Shown in pieces: positions 7,601-14,102 of a stretch of DNA of 18,090 nt (the first letter of the stretch is position 1; each line of letters begins with the position of its first letter). The notes under the pieces are model-generated. The model saw only the letters and a program-made list of their open reading frames with translations. It was not told the DNA's origin and made no database searches. This stretch comes from an uncultured Acetatifactor sp. Its GTDB lineage: Bacteria; Bacillota; Clostridia; Lachnospirales; Lachnospiraceae. The DNA is taken from positions 1-18,090 of the forward strand of contig CAJUAP010000042.1 in the NCBI GenBank assembly GCA_910584435.1, in the 5' to 3' direction. Made by a program: the position numbers and the translations under genes.

Positions 7601-7649
7601 TGCAATTGCCTACATTTGAACTCCTCGCAACAATTCATTTTTGTCTTAT

Positions 7650-7678
7650 ATTATATAAAATTCCCGGCATAAAATCCA
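7650..7678 (-). promoter_or_regulatory. Probable promoter of the WbsX/ABC cluster
   Basis: The minus strand has a perfect TATAAT (7655-7650) 34 bases before ATG 7615. A weak TGGATT at the -35 position (7678-7673) gives 17-bp spacing. Transcription starting near 7643 would give a 28-nt leader containing the GAGGAG site. The -10 is convincing; the -35 is poor. Confidence 0.4.
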
Positions 7679-7845
7679 CGGCATATAGAGAAATCTTTTT
7701 GTTTCCATTTATGTCGATTTTCTTTTACGCGCAAAGAATGCGTTTTGGCCCATGCAAGTCCCACAATAATTGCAAGACGGTACACCGTCAGCCGCTCTGT
7801 GCTCTATGCCAGATTTCAAATTTTCATTTCCGGCTGCAGAACCGT

Positions 7846-7876
7846 AAAAATGCCAGGCAGATTTATCCGCCTGGCA
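7846..7876 (-). terminator. Intrinsic terminator of the regulator/ABC/kinase operon
   Basis: On the minus strand TGCCAGGC (7876-7869) pairs perfectly with GCCTGGCA (7858-7851) around a 10-nt loop and is followed by TTTTT (7850-7846). It lies about 117 bp past the kinase stop. Textbook rho-independent form. Confidence 0.85.
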
Positions 7877-7992
7877 CTCTTACACGGCAGTAGTTCAAAC
7901 AGGACACTGAACTGCTGCCTTACATGTTCTTTCATATATCATTATATCATATATCATAATTTCTGCTCTTCTAAAATTAGTGAAAATAATCC

Positions 7993-8874
7993 TCAAATTA
8001 CCACCCGGATAATCAGCCGTCCCTTATGGAATGCGGCAGTTATGCTTCCATTCATCTGTTCCACCAAAGTCCTGGCAATGGCTAACCCCAGCCCGGTGGA
8101 CTTCCCGGACGTCTCCACCGTATAAAAACGGTCAAACAGCCTCCCCACCTGTACTTCATTTAACTTTGATGCTGTATTGGCAAAGATGATTTCACCCTGG
8201 TCCGTCAGTGTAATATCAAGGTCGCCGTCGCTGTATTTCACGGCATTGCTGATTAGATTAGACAATATCCGGGACAGGGATTGCCTGCTTAATTTCCTTA
8301 CAATTTTCCTCTCCGTTATATGCACTTCGGGCGTGATCTTCTTCTCCTGCAGAACCGCGTAGAATCCTGCAATGCTTTCCTCCAGCACAGAATTCACAAC
8401 TACATTTTCCTCAATGTTTTCCTTAGCCGGTGCAATTATCATGGAGTAGCGGAACAATTCCTCTGTAAGCTGCCGGAGCATTTCCGCCCTGTTTCTGATA
8501 ATACAGACGTATTCTGCTGCCGTATCCTCCATTTCACAGGTATCAAGCAAATCCAGATATGCGCAGACAGCCGCCAAAGGTGTACGGATATCATGAGAAA
8601 TGTTCGTTATGGCATTTTTCAGCTCCAGATCCCCCATCGTAAACCGATGCCTCATAGCCCGCAATTCCCGCAGCTGTCCATTGATACCGGAGGCCAGACT
8701 GCACATTGCCTTATCTCTGGAAGAAATGGAGATTAACGTGTTGGATTCCTCTTTTATTTTATCGGCAAATTCCTTTTCTATTTCCCCTGCCGACTTACGC
8801 ATCAGAACTATCTTCATCACAAGCGCCATTGACAGGACTGCCAATGCAGCGCAGCACGCCATAAGCCACAACAT
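7993..8874 (-). CDS. Sensor histidine kinase, single N-terminal membrane segment
   Basis: This 293-residue protein has one hydrophobic segment (about 3-25), a linker that may be coiled coil (about 28-85), the phosphorylation box NISHDIRTPLA with H94, an N-box NLISNAVKYSDG, and the ATP-lid glycines GLGLAIAR. The usual DxGxGI (G1) box is not recognisable; the NTASKLNE stretch takes its place. There is virtually no extracellular part, so it probably senses through its membrane segment or through the partner ABC permease, as in Bce/Bcr-type systems. The ATG is preceded by AAGGGGG. It is the last gene of the operon, 119 bp after the permease, and should phosphorylate the regulator at the operon's head. 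The likely signal is a cell-envelope antimicrobial; this is inferred from gene order. Confidence 0.88.
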   Translation of the reverse strand: MLWLMACCAALAVLSMALVMKIVLMRKSAGEIEKEFADKIKEESNTLISISSRDKAMCSLASGINGQLRELRAMRHRFTMGDLELKNAITNISHDIRTPLAAVCAYLDLLDTCEMEDTAAEYVCIIRNRAEMLRQLTEELFRYSMIIAPAKENIEENVVVNSVLEESIAGFYAVLQEKKITPEVHITERKIVRKLSRQSLSRILSNLISNAVKYSDGDLDITLTDQGEIIFANTASKLNEVQVGRLFDRFYTVETSGKSTGLGLAIARTLVEQMNGSITAAFHKGRLIIRVVI

Positions 8875-8993
8875 AATTGCCCCCTTACTCCCATGATACC
8901 ATTGCTGCCCACAGCCATAAAACTAAAATCCTATTCCGTCCGTACAGCCAGCTCTGCAGCACGGCACAAACAATTACTGATGCGAAACCGGAC

Positions 8994-9827
8994 TTATTTG
9001 ATATCCTTGTGCCGGAAGATGAATACCCCTGCCGCCGTAGTACCAATGGAAATTATCAGAGAATACAATGGCATCTGCCACAGATGCACAGCGTTCATAG
9101 TGGTATACTGAATGGCCTGTCCTGCGGGCAGGAAATCATAAATAAACTGATAATAAACTCTCTCCGATTCTGTCAGGTACTTGGGATTCGGCTCTGTATG
9201 GCTTTCCAATCCGCCTGATCCATCCTCGGAAAGGACATAGGATGTAATAAATTCCGGTGCCTCCAGTTTTGCGTAGACAGCAGCAGCCGCCATAAACAAA
9301 GCAAGCAGGAGTAACAGACCGGCCGCCACAACCCCAGCCTCATTGCTGCATATCATACTGAACATGGTAAATATGGAGCAAAAGGCAACTGCCAAAAGAA
9401 ATGTTCCCAACAGCATCCATAAGATAGTATCCAATCTTACCGTCAAGGTTCCCAGCAAAGGAATGCCCAAAGCCAATGTCGGCACCAGAAAACAAATACA
9501 TAAAATAACGGATACTACTATACAAGTAATAAGATTCACGAAATAAATCCGGAATCTCGTATGTCCTACAATCAGTTTATTTCTGATGGTGCCGTCACTA
9601 TAATCCTTCCCAAGAAATCGGCTCACAAACAGAGCTATGACGAAACCAATCCCCATAGCATATGCAAAAAATATATTATCCAATATTTCAACAGAATGGT
9701 ACCTGACCTGGTCAAGATATTTATTTACCACCAGAATTATTCCAAACACAAACATACACACACACTCCGCCCAGAAGAGGCTGCTTTTCTTCAGACGGGA
9801 AAACGAAGATGCCATAAGCTTATTCAT
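8994..9827 (-). CDS. ABC-2 type permease (BcrB-like)
   Basis: This protein has 277 residues from ATG 9827, which follows GGAGGT by seven bases; an in-frame GTG at 9836 is less likely. About six hydrophobic segments are visible: one near residues 15-40, one near 55-75, one pair near 100-130, one near 145-195 and a last one near the C-terminus. A soluble loop of about 60 residues lies before the last segment. This is the ABC-2 membrane-subunit layout. The start overlaps the end of the ATPase gene by eight bases, so the two are translationally coupled and form one transporter. By analogy with BcrAB/LanFEG systems it would remove a peptide or lipid-II-binding antibiotic from the membrane. The substrate is not shown by the sequence. 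Confidence 0.85.
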   Translation of the reverse strand: MNKLMASSFSRLKKSSLFWAECVCMFVFGIILVVNKYLDQVRYHSVEILDNIFFAYAMGIGFVIALFVSRFLGKDYSDGTIRNKLIVGHTRFRIYFVNLITCIVVSVILCICFLVPTLALGIPLLGTLTVRLDTILWMLLGTFLLAVAFCSIFTMFSMICSNEAGVVAAGLLLLLALFMAAAAVYAKLEAPEFITSYVLSEDGSGGLESHTEPNPKYLTESERVYYQFIYDFLPAGQAIQYTTMNAVHLWQMPLYSLIISIGTTAAGVFIFRHKDIK

Positions 9828-10734
9828 GATTTCCACCTCCTACAAGACTAATATAATAATTTTCAAGACTTTCTTCCCGTTCCTGCATGGAACTAATCTG
9901 ACAATCCTCCTGATGCAATGCAAGCGTCAGATCCGAGACTGTAATCTTATCGAAAATATCCGCCTGACAATCCGAAATCACCGTATACGCAAGCCCCTTC
10001 CGATCCAGCGTCCTGCAGAGCGCCCCCATATCAGATACCGTCACCCTGATACACTTGCGGCATGCTGCCTCCAGCTCAACCGCACTGATTTCTTTTACAA
10101 TTCTGCCCTGATCAATGAATCCAAAATGCGTGGCAAGCCTAGACAGTTCATCCAGAATATGGCTTGAAATCAGTACTGTTATATTGTACTCCCGGTTAAG
10201 CTTCAGGATCAATTCCCGAATTTCCACAATTCCCTGGGGATCAAGTCCATTCACAGGTTCATCTAACACAATGAAATCAGGATCTCCTGCCAATGCAACA
10301 GCAATGCCCAGGCGCTGGCGCATTCCCAGCGAGAAATTCCTCGCCTTCTTCCTGCCTGTATCCCCAAGCCCTACCAGATGCAGAAGCTCATCTATCCCCT
10401 CAAAGGACGGCAATCCAAGAATACGATATTGTTCCTTCAGATTATCCTCTGCCGTCATGTCAAGGTAAATAGACGGCGTCTCTACCACCGCTCCCATCCG
10501 CCTTCGGCTCTTCTCAATTTCCTTCTGCCCATTGCCGATGCCATATAGAAAATACTCTCCCTCCGAGGGCTCCTGCAAACCGCATATCAAACGAATTAAT
10601 GTGGTCTTCCCGGCGCCGTTTTTACCCACAAAACCATAAATTGCCCCTTTCGGAACACTCATGGAAAGGCCGTTCAATACCTTGTATCTTCCATATTCCT
10701 TTCTCAACGCGTTTGTCTTTAACACATATTCCAT
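9820..10734 (-). CDS. ABC transporter ATPase (BcrA/LanF-like)
   Basis: This protein has 304 residues from ATG 10734, chosen because GGAGG lies eight bases before it; an in-frame ATG at 10755 would place the ribosome site inside the gene. Motifs are Walker A GKNGAGKTT (37-45), signature FSLGMRQRLGIA, Walker B FIVLDEPVNGLDP and switch His in ISSHILDE. A C-terminal domain of about 90 residues after the ATPase core is typical of BcrA-type subunits. It powers the permease encoded by the next, overlapping gene. The regulator gene ends 292 bp upstream; that gap holds regulator-like sites and a phased repeat array, so this gene may have its own induced promoter besides read-through. Confidence 0.92.
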   Translation of the reverse strand: MEYVLKTNALRKEYGRYKVLNGLSMSVPKGAIYGFVGKNGAGKTTLIRLICGLQEPSEGEYFLYGIGNGQKEIEKSRRRMGAVVETPSIYLDMTAEDNLKEQYRILGLPSFEGIDELLHLVGLGDTGRKKARNFSLGMRQRLGIAVALAGDPDFIVLDEPVNGLDPQGIVEIRELILKLNREYNITVLISSHILDELSRLATHFGFIDQGRIVKEISAVELEAACRKCIRVTVSDMGALCRTLDRKGLAYTVISDCQADIFDKITVSDLTLALHQEDCQISSMQEREESLENYYISLVGGGNHE

Positions 10735-10789
10735 TGATTTTACCTCCGTTCTCATTCCAAGTGTACCGTATCAGCGCAGTACAGCATTC

Positions 10790-10948
10790 GTGCAGCTTTC
10801 ATATAGCTTTCATCATCTCACGCGCAGCTTCATGCAGCTTTCAACAGCATACATGCAGCTTCGTGCAGCTTACATGCAGCTTCATGCGGCGGCTTTCATG
10901 CAGCTTCGTTCAGCTTTTCATCAGCCTCCATGCCGCTTTCATCAGTAC
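10790..10948. repeat. Helically phased array of about 14 CATGCAGCTTT-like units
   Basis: Degenerate units around the core (C)ATGCAGCTT recur from about 10790 to 10948. Cores begin at 10794, 10805, (10816), 10826, 10836, 10846, 10857, 10867, 10878, 10891, 10902, 10912, 10923, 10934 and 10944. Steps are nearly all 10 or 11 bp, about one DNA turn. Because steps mix 10 and 11, no reading frame is kept and the array is not coding. It lies between the regulator gene and the ATPase start, just downstream of a candidate promoter, so it may be either a protein-binding array or part of the mRNA leader. Confidence 0.75.
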
Positions 10949-10954
10949 TGAATG

Positions 10955-11010
10955 ATTTTATCTCCAAAAGGTTAAGAAAACGGTAAAGAAAACCGTTGAA
11001 ATATCGTTGA
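10955..11010 (-). promoter_or_regulatory. Candidate regulated promoter of the ABC/kinase genes with four phased half-sites
   Basis: Reading the minus strand there are TCAACG (11010), TCAACG (10999), TTTACC (10987) and TTAACC (10975), spaced 11, 12 and 12 bp. The last two are parts of a tandem 12-bp repeat (GTTTTCTTTACC, GTTTTCTTAACC). A -10-like TAAAAT (10960-10955) follows, with no good -35. Direct repeats about one turn apart upstream of a weak -35 are the classic target of OmpR/PhoB-type activators, and such a regulator is encoded immediately upstream. The pattern is seen; the binding is inferred. Confidence 0.5.
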
Positions 11011-11026
11011 GATTCACCGCATCTAT

Positions 11027-11692
11027 TTATTCTTCTTTCATTTTAAATCCAATCCCCCACACCGACTCTATATATTCCCTGCTGCCTGTTTCCCGCAGTT
11101 TTGCCCGTAAATGGCTGATATGCGTTTTCAGCGAACTCTCCGTACAATCCGGCGTATCTTCACTGATCCGCTCCAGCAGCAGGGACTTCGTCACCACCTG
11201 GGCCGGATTTTTCATCAATAGCTTTAATATGGCATATTCCGTTCTGGTCAGTTTAACCTCCCGGGCATTTACAGCAACGACATGCCTGTCTGCATCAAGG
11301 GACAAATCCTGAAATGTTAATTTGCCGGAATCGGCGGTAATTGATGCATTGCGAAGCTGTACGGAAACTCTCGCCAATAGTTCTTTCTGATGAAAAGGCT
11401 TGGTGATATAATCTGCCGCACCGCCCAACAGCAGTTCCACCTTATGATCAATGTCCGACTTGGCGCTGAGTATAATAACCGGTATTCCCCTGATCTGCTT
11501 CAGTACCTCTTCACCACACACACCCGGCAGCATAAGGTCAAGCAGCACGAGATCCGGGTTGGCCCTGGGCAGCACAAGAACCGCTTCCGTTCCCGAATAA
11601 GCCCGTGACACTTGATATCCCTCTCTCTTTAACATTTCCTCAATTGCATTTCCAATATAGACATCATCTTCAATCACCAAAATATGTTTCAT
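11027..11692 (-). CDS. OmpR/PhoB-family response regulator
   Basis: This protein has 221 residues from ATG 11692, six bases after AAGGA; a TTG one codon earlier is less likely. The receiver domain (about 1-115) has the acidic pair D9/D10, phospho-acceptor D52 in LLDLMLPG and K98 in ITKPF. The C-terminal winged helix (about 125-221) ends with the usual SVWGIGFKM stretch after the recognition helix SSLKTHISHLRAKL. It heads the operon with the ATPase, permease and kinase genes and is the natural partner of that kinase. It should control the ABC genes, probably through the phased half-sites at 10955-11010, and perhaps itself. Confidence 0.93.
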   Translation of the reverse strand: MKHILVIEDDVYIGNAIEEMLKREGYQVSRAYSGTEAVLVLPRANPDLVLLDLMLPGVCGEEVLKQIRGIPVIILSAKSDIDHKVELLLGGAADYITKPFHQKELLARVSVQLRNASITADSGKLTFQDLSLDADRHVVAVNAREVKLTRTEYAILKLLMKNPAQVVTKSLLLERISEDTPDCTESSLKTHISHLRAKLRETGSREYIESVWGIGFKMKEE

Positions 11693-11785
11693 CAATTATC
11701 CTTCCATTCAAGCCCTGCATCGTCCGGCTTTACTTCTATGCTTCTGCGGCAGCCCTTTTCAGTCCTGCCTTCCATCCATGTTCTT

Positions 11786-11811
11786 ATTATAACAATTTTC
11801 CCACATTGTTA
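11786..11811 (-). promoter_or_regulatory. Extended -10 promoter of the regulator gene with overlapping dyad
   Basis: The minus strand reads TGTTATAAT, an extended -10 (TATAAT at 11791-11786), about 94 bases before the regulator ATG. A perfect 7-bp inverted repeat, TAACAAT and ATTGTTA (11811-11805 and 11796-11790) with an 8-bp spacer, overlaps the -10 and could be an operator. No convincing -35 is present, as is common for extended -10 promoters. Confidence 0.5.
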
Positions 11812-11866
11812 CATCACAATTTTACATAATACAAAACGATAGCAACTCAGGCATATCAGGAATTAT

Positions 11867-12014
11867 GTTACTGTGAACGGAGTGAACAGTAACAAGCCTT
11901 CGCAGAAAGCTTTAGGCACAGAAATTGCAGGAACAGCATTTTAGCGCACGCCGTCTCGGGATTTTCATGCAGAATACGCATGAAAACACCTCGCGGCGGC
12001 GAGTGAACAGCAAC
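11867..12014. mobile_element. 148-bp MITE-like element with 8-bp target duplication
   Basis: The unit begins GTTACTGT (11867-11874) and ends ACAGCAAC (12007-12014), inverted copies with one mismatch. Directly outside both ends stands GGAATTAT (11859-11866 and 12015-12022), an exact 8-bp direct repeat that looks like a target-site duplication. Inside are a second ACAGTAAC (11886-11893) that folds with the left end, and a strong hairpin of 9-bp arms TTTTCATGC/GCATGAAAA (11962-11970, 11978-11986) nested in CGCCG/CGGCG. There is no coding capacity. It would have been moved by a transposase encoded elsewhere. Confidence 0.7.
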
Positions 12015-12161
12015 GGAATTATTACAGGATAATCATGCAGAAAATAGTATTGCTTTTCAGGCCCGTTTACCCCATAATATTCCTATAGCATCCCCCCAAA
12101 TGCCCCATTTGCTCTGCAGCGGCACAGGGAATGGATGAAACGAAAACAGGAGGTTACAGAT

Positions 12162-12860
12162 ATGATTTATATCACAGGGGATACCCATGGAGATTTTAAA
12201 CGGGTAACGCAGTTTTGCGAACAATTTAAGACCCATCAGGAAGATATACTGATCATTTTGGGAGATGCCGGAATCAATTACAGCGGTGCATCCATTGATC
12301 GGAAAAACAAAAAATATCTATCTTCCCTCCCGATCACCTTTTTCTGCATCCATGGAAACCATGAGCAAAGACCCCAGACAATCCACACCTACCAGCAGAA
12401 AAAATGGCACAATGGCACTGTGTATTATGAAGAAGAATTTCCCAATCTGCTTTTTGCCAGGGACGGAGAACTATTTGACTTTAACGGAAAGCAGACCATA
12501 GTTATCGGCGGTGCTTACAGCATTGACAAAATGGTGCGGCTCACTTACGGATATGGGTGGTGGGCAGACGAACAGCCTTCGGAGGAAATCAAGGCATATG
12601 TGGAACAGCAATTAGAAGGACTTGGCTGGGGCATAGACGTTGTACTCAGTCATACCGCACCGCTGAAATATGAGCCGGTAGAAGTATTCCTGCCCGGCAT
12701 CAATCAATCTGCCGTTGATAAATCCACTGAAATCTGGCTGGATACCATAGAAGACCGCCTGAAATATTGGAAATGGTACTGCGGACACTACCATACGGAG
12801 AAAAAGGTTGACCGACTGGAAATTATGTTTGAGAATTTTGATACATTCTATAACAGATAA
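12162..12860 (+). CDS. Calcineurin-like metallophosphoesterase
   Basis: This protein has 232 residues from ATG 12162, eight bases after AGGAGG; the open frame extends to 12135 without a ribosome site. All metal-site blocks are present in order: GDTHG (D7, H9), LGDAGINY (D35), GNHE (N66, H67), SHTAP (H164) and GHYH (H209, H211). This is a complete dinuclear phosphoesterase of the small cytosolic type, which hydrolyses phosphomonoesters or phosphodiesters. The substrate cannot be named. It is a single-gene unit, divergent from the regulator operon and convergent with spermidine synthase. A 22-bp tandem repeat begins 26 bp after its stop. Confidence 0.92.
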   Translation: MIYITGDTHGDFKRVTQFCEQFKTHQEDILIILGDAGINYSGASIDRKNKKYLSSLPITFFCIHGNHEQRPQTIHTYQQKKWHNGTVYYEEEFPNLLFARDGELFDFNGKQTIVIGGAYSIDKMVRLTYGYGWWADEQPSEEIKAYVEQQLEGLGWGIDVVLSHTAPLKYEPVEVFLPGINQSAVDKSTEIWLDTIEDRLKYWKWYCGHYHTEKKVDRLEIMFENFDTFYNR

Positions 12861-12886
12861 CCAAGGCGCTTACCACCTTCGCCACC

Positions 12887-12974
12887 AAAGAGGTGGGCTC
12901 TGCCCCCCCAAAGAGGTGGGCTCTGCCCCCCAAAGAGGTGGGCTCTGCCCCCCAAAGAGGTGGGCTCTGCCCCC
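12887..12974. repeat. Tandem repeat of about four 22-bp units (VNTR)
   Basis: AAAGAGGTGGGCTCTGCCCC followed by two or three more C repeats at 12887, 12910, 12932 and 12954, the last copy cut short. Units differ only in the length of the C run. Each unit has a small GGGC/GCCC hairpin, and CCAAAGAGG of each unit can pair with CCTCTTGG just after the array (12973-12980). It lies between convergent genes. The low divergence and C run suggest slippage-prone growth. Confidence 0.85.
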
Positions 12975-13010
12975 TCTTGGCGGCACAAACAATGAATGAA
13001 CTCGGTACAA

Positions 13011-13034
13011 CCAAAGCGCAAAGAACGCGCTTGG
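13011..13034. terminator. Hairpin between convergent genes, possible weak terminator
   Basis: CCAAAGCGC (13011-13019) pairs with GCGCTTGG (13027-13034) with one bulged A and a 7-nt loop. No good T run follows on either strand. Its place between the convergent phosphoesterase and spermidine synthase genes is the only other support. Confidence 0.3.
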
Positions 13035-13094
13035 AAGAATGCCGCCCTTGCACTCTTTCCAGAATGACTTAGAAAATCTTCATTCCGTTCACAC

Positions 13095-13955
13095 TTATCC
13101 CCGTATCTCCACTTTTCTAAGCAGTTTTTCCACATAAGCCGGCAGACAGAAAGCACCTGCGTGAAGCCTTGGTGTATAATATCTGGTCTCGATGCCGCGC
13201 TCCATCCATTTTTCAACATTCAAGTCATGTACAGGATGATGTTGTTTCGATGCAAAACCGAACAGCCAATGTCCTGAAGGAAAGGTCGGGATATGGGCCT
13301 GGTAAACCCGGCTTACAGGAAAACTCTCCACAATTCTCCTGTGGGCCCTCATACAGGCTGTAGCATCCGCCTCATAAAATGGACTTTCATGCTGGTTTAC
13401 CATAATCCCTTCTTTCTTCAGCGCACTATAACAATTGTCATAAAATTCCTTCGTAAACAACCCTTCCCCCGGACCGAAAGGATCTGTGGAAGCCACAATA
13501 ATAAGGTCATATTCATCTTCTTTGCCCCGGACAAATCTCAGCCCATCCTCATAAACAATATACAGCCTCTCATCATCCAGCGCACAGGATAATTTGGGCA
13601 GAAATTCCCTGCTCACCTGAACCACCTGCCTGTCACTTTCCACAAGATCTATCTGTTCTATCTCAGGATACTTTGCCAGTTCACGTACAGCGCCCCCATC
13701 CCCGGAGCCGATTACCAATACTTTGCGCACATCAGGATGTACTGCCATAGGCACATGAACAAGCATCTCGTGGTAAATAAATTCATCCTTCTCTGTCAGC
13801 TTCACATCGCCATCCAGCGCCAGAATCCGCCCGAACTCCTTCGATTCAAACACATCAATTCTCTGCAAATCGCTCTCACCACTATAAAGCTGCTTGTCCA
13901 CCCGAATAGACATTTTGACATCCGGTGAATGAAGTTCCGAAAACCATAATTCCAT
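13095..13955 (-). CDS. speE: Spermidine synthase (aminopropyltransferase) with altered catalytic motif
   Basis: This protein has 286 residues from ATG 13955, preceded by AAGGAGGT, and is of normal family length. It has the N-terminal beta domain, then the Rossmann core with VIGSGDGGAVRE (82-91; usually GGGDGG), the LVESD acid loop, YEDGLRFV (D137), then IIVASTDPFGPGEGLF and HESPFY. The enzyme moves an aminopropyl group from decarboxylated S-adenosylmethionine to putrescine. The motif usually reads DSTDP or DSSDP, and its first Asp acts as the general base on the amine. Here that residue is Ala155 (GCT, one base from GAT), while D158 is kept, so activity may be low or changed. The open frame upstream to 14225 runs through duplicated non-coding repeats and should not be translated. 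Confidence 0.92.
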   Translation of the reverse strand: MELWFSELHSPDVKMSIRVDKQLYSGESDLQRIDVFESKEFGRILALDGDVKLTEKDEFIYHEMLVHVPMAVHPDVRKVLVIGSGDGGAVRELAKYPEIEQIDLVESDRQVVQVSREFLPKLSCALDDERLYIVYEDGLRFVRGKEDEYDLIIVASTDPFGPGEGLFTKEFYDNCYSALKKEGIMVNQHESPFYEADATACMRAHRRIVESFPVSRVYQAHIPTFPSGHWLFGFASKQHHPVHDLNVEKWMERGIETRYYTPRLHAGAFCLPAYVEKLLRKVEIRG

Positions 13956-13974
13956 ATGCCACACCTCCTTATTT

Positions 13975-14093
13975 AGTTCCGCAGTGCGCTTTAGCGCACT
14001 TTCCCCTCCCAAGCCCCCTGGATCTGGAAGAATTTCCTGCCGCAGACGCATCTGTAAATCCTTCCGGGGCTTGTCCGGTACGTTGCTGTTTTT
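13975..14093 (-). repeat. Structured leader repeat, copy 1 (nearest speE)
   Basis: This 119-bp unit folds strongly: CAAGCCCC (14010-14017) with GGGGCTTG (14066-14073), GGAAGAATTT (14026-14035) with AAATCCTTCC (14056-14065), and CAGA (14043-14046) with TCTG (14051-14054). The two 3' arms are contiguous, so the helices can stack. A separate hairpin GTGCGC/GCGCAC (13984-13999) follows on the transcribed minus strand. It lies 20 bp before the speE start. Confidence 0.8.
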
Positions 14094-14102
14094 ATTGATT
14101 CC

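Larger units (their letters stand above)
7616..7992. other. 377-bp spacer between the histidine kinase and WbsX genes
   Basis: It contains the terminator of the kinase operon (7846-7876), the probable promoter of the next cluster (7650-7678) and a short palindrome GACGGTACACCGTC near 7776-7789. No gene is supported. Short open frames on the minus strand lack start codons and ribosome sites. Confidence 0.6.
11693..12161. other. 469-bp divergent spacer between regulator and phosphoesterase genes
   Basis: It holds the regulator promoter (11786-11811) and a 148-bp MITE-like element (11867-12014). A possible promoter for the phosphoesterase has TTGCTT at 12050-12055 and TAATAT at 12075-12080, but its 19-bp spacing is not ideal. 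No gene is supported. Confidence 0.6.

Noticed and set aside
1016..7615. Recoding of TAG as an amino acid
   Set aside because: Two in-frame TAG codons suggested it, but TAG also ends several full-length genes here (int, VOC, glycosyltransferase, ABC A), so mutation is simpler.
7616..7790. Short minus-strand frames in the spacer before the WbsX gene
   Set aside because: They have no start codon or ribosome site and overlap the probable promoter.
10661..10951. Plus-strand open frame with FMQL-like repeats
   Set aside because: It is produced by the 10-11 bp phased DNA array, lies antisense to the ATPase gene at one end, and has no ribosome site.
12887..12974. CRISPR array
   Set aside because: Units are directly adjacent with no spacers and no cas genes are near.
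12848..13219. Minus-strand frames rich in Gly-Gly-Arg-Ala-His repeats
   Set aside because: They are translations of the 22-bp tandem repeat, and they overlap the real genes on both sides.
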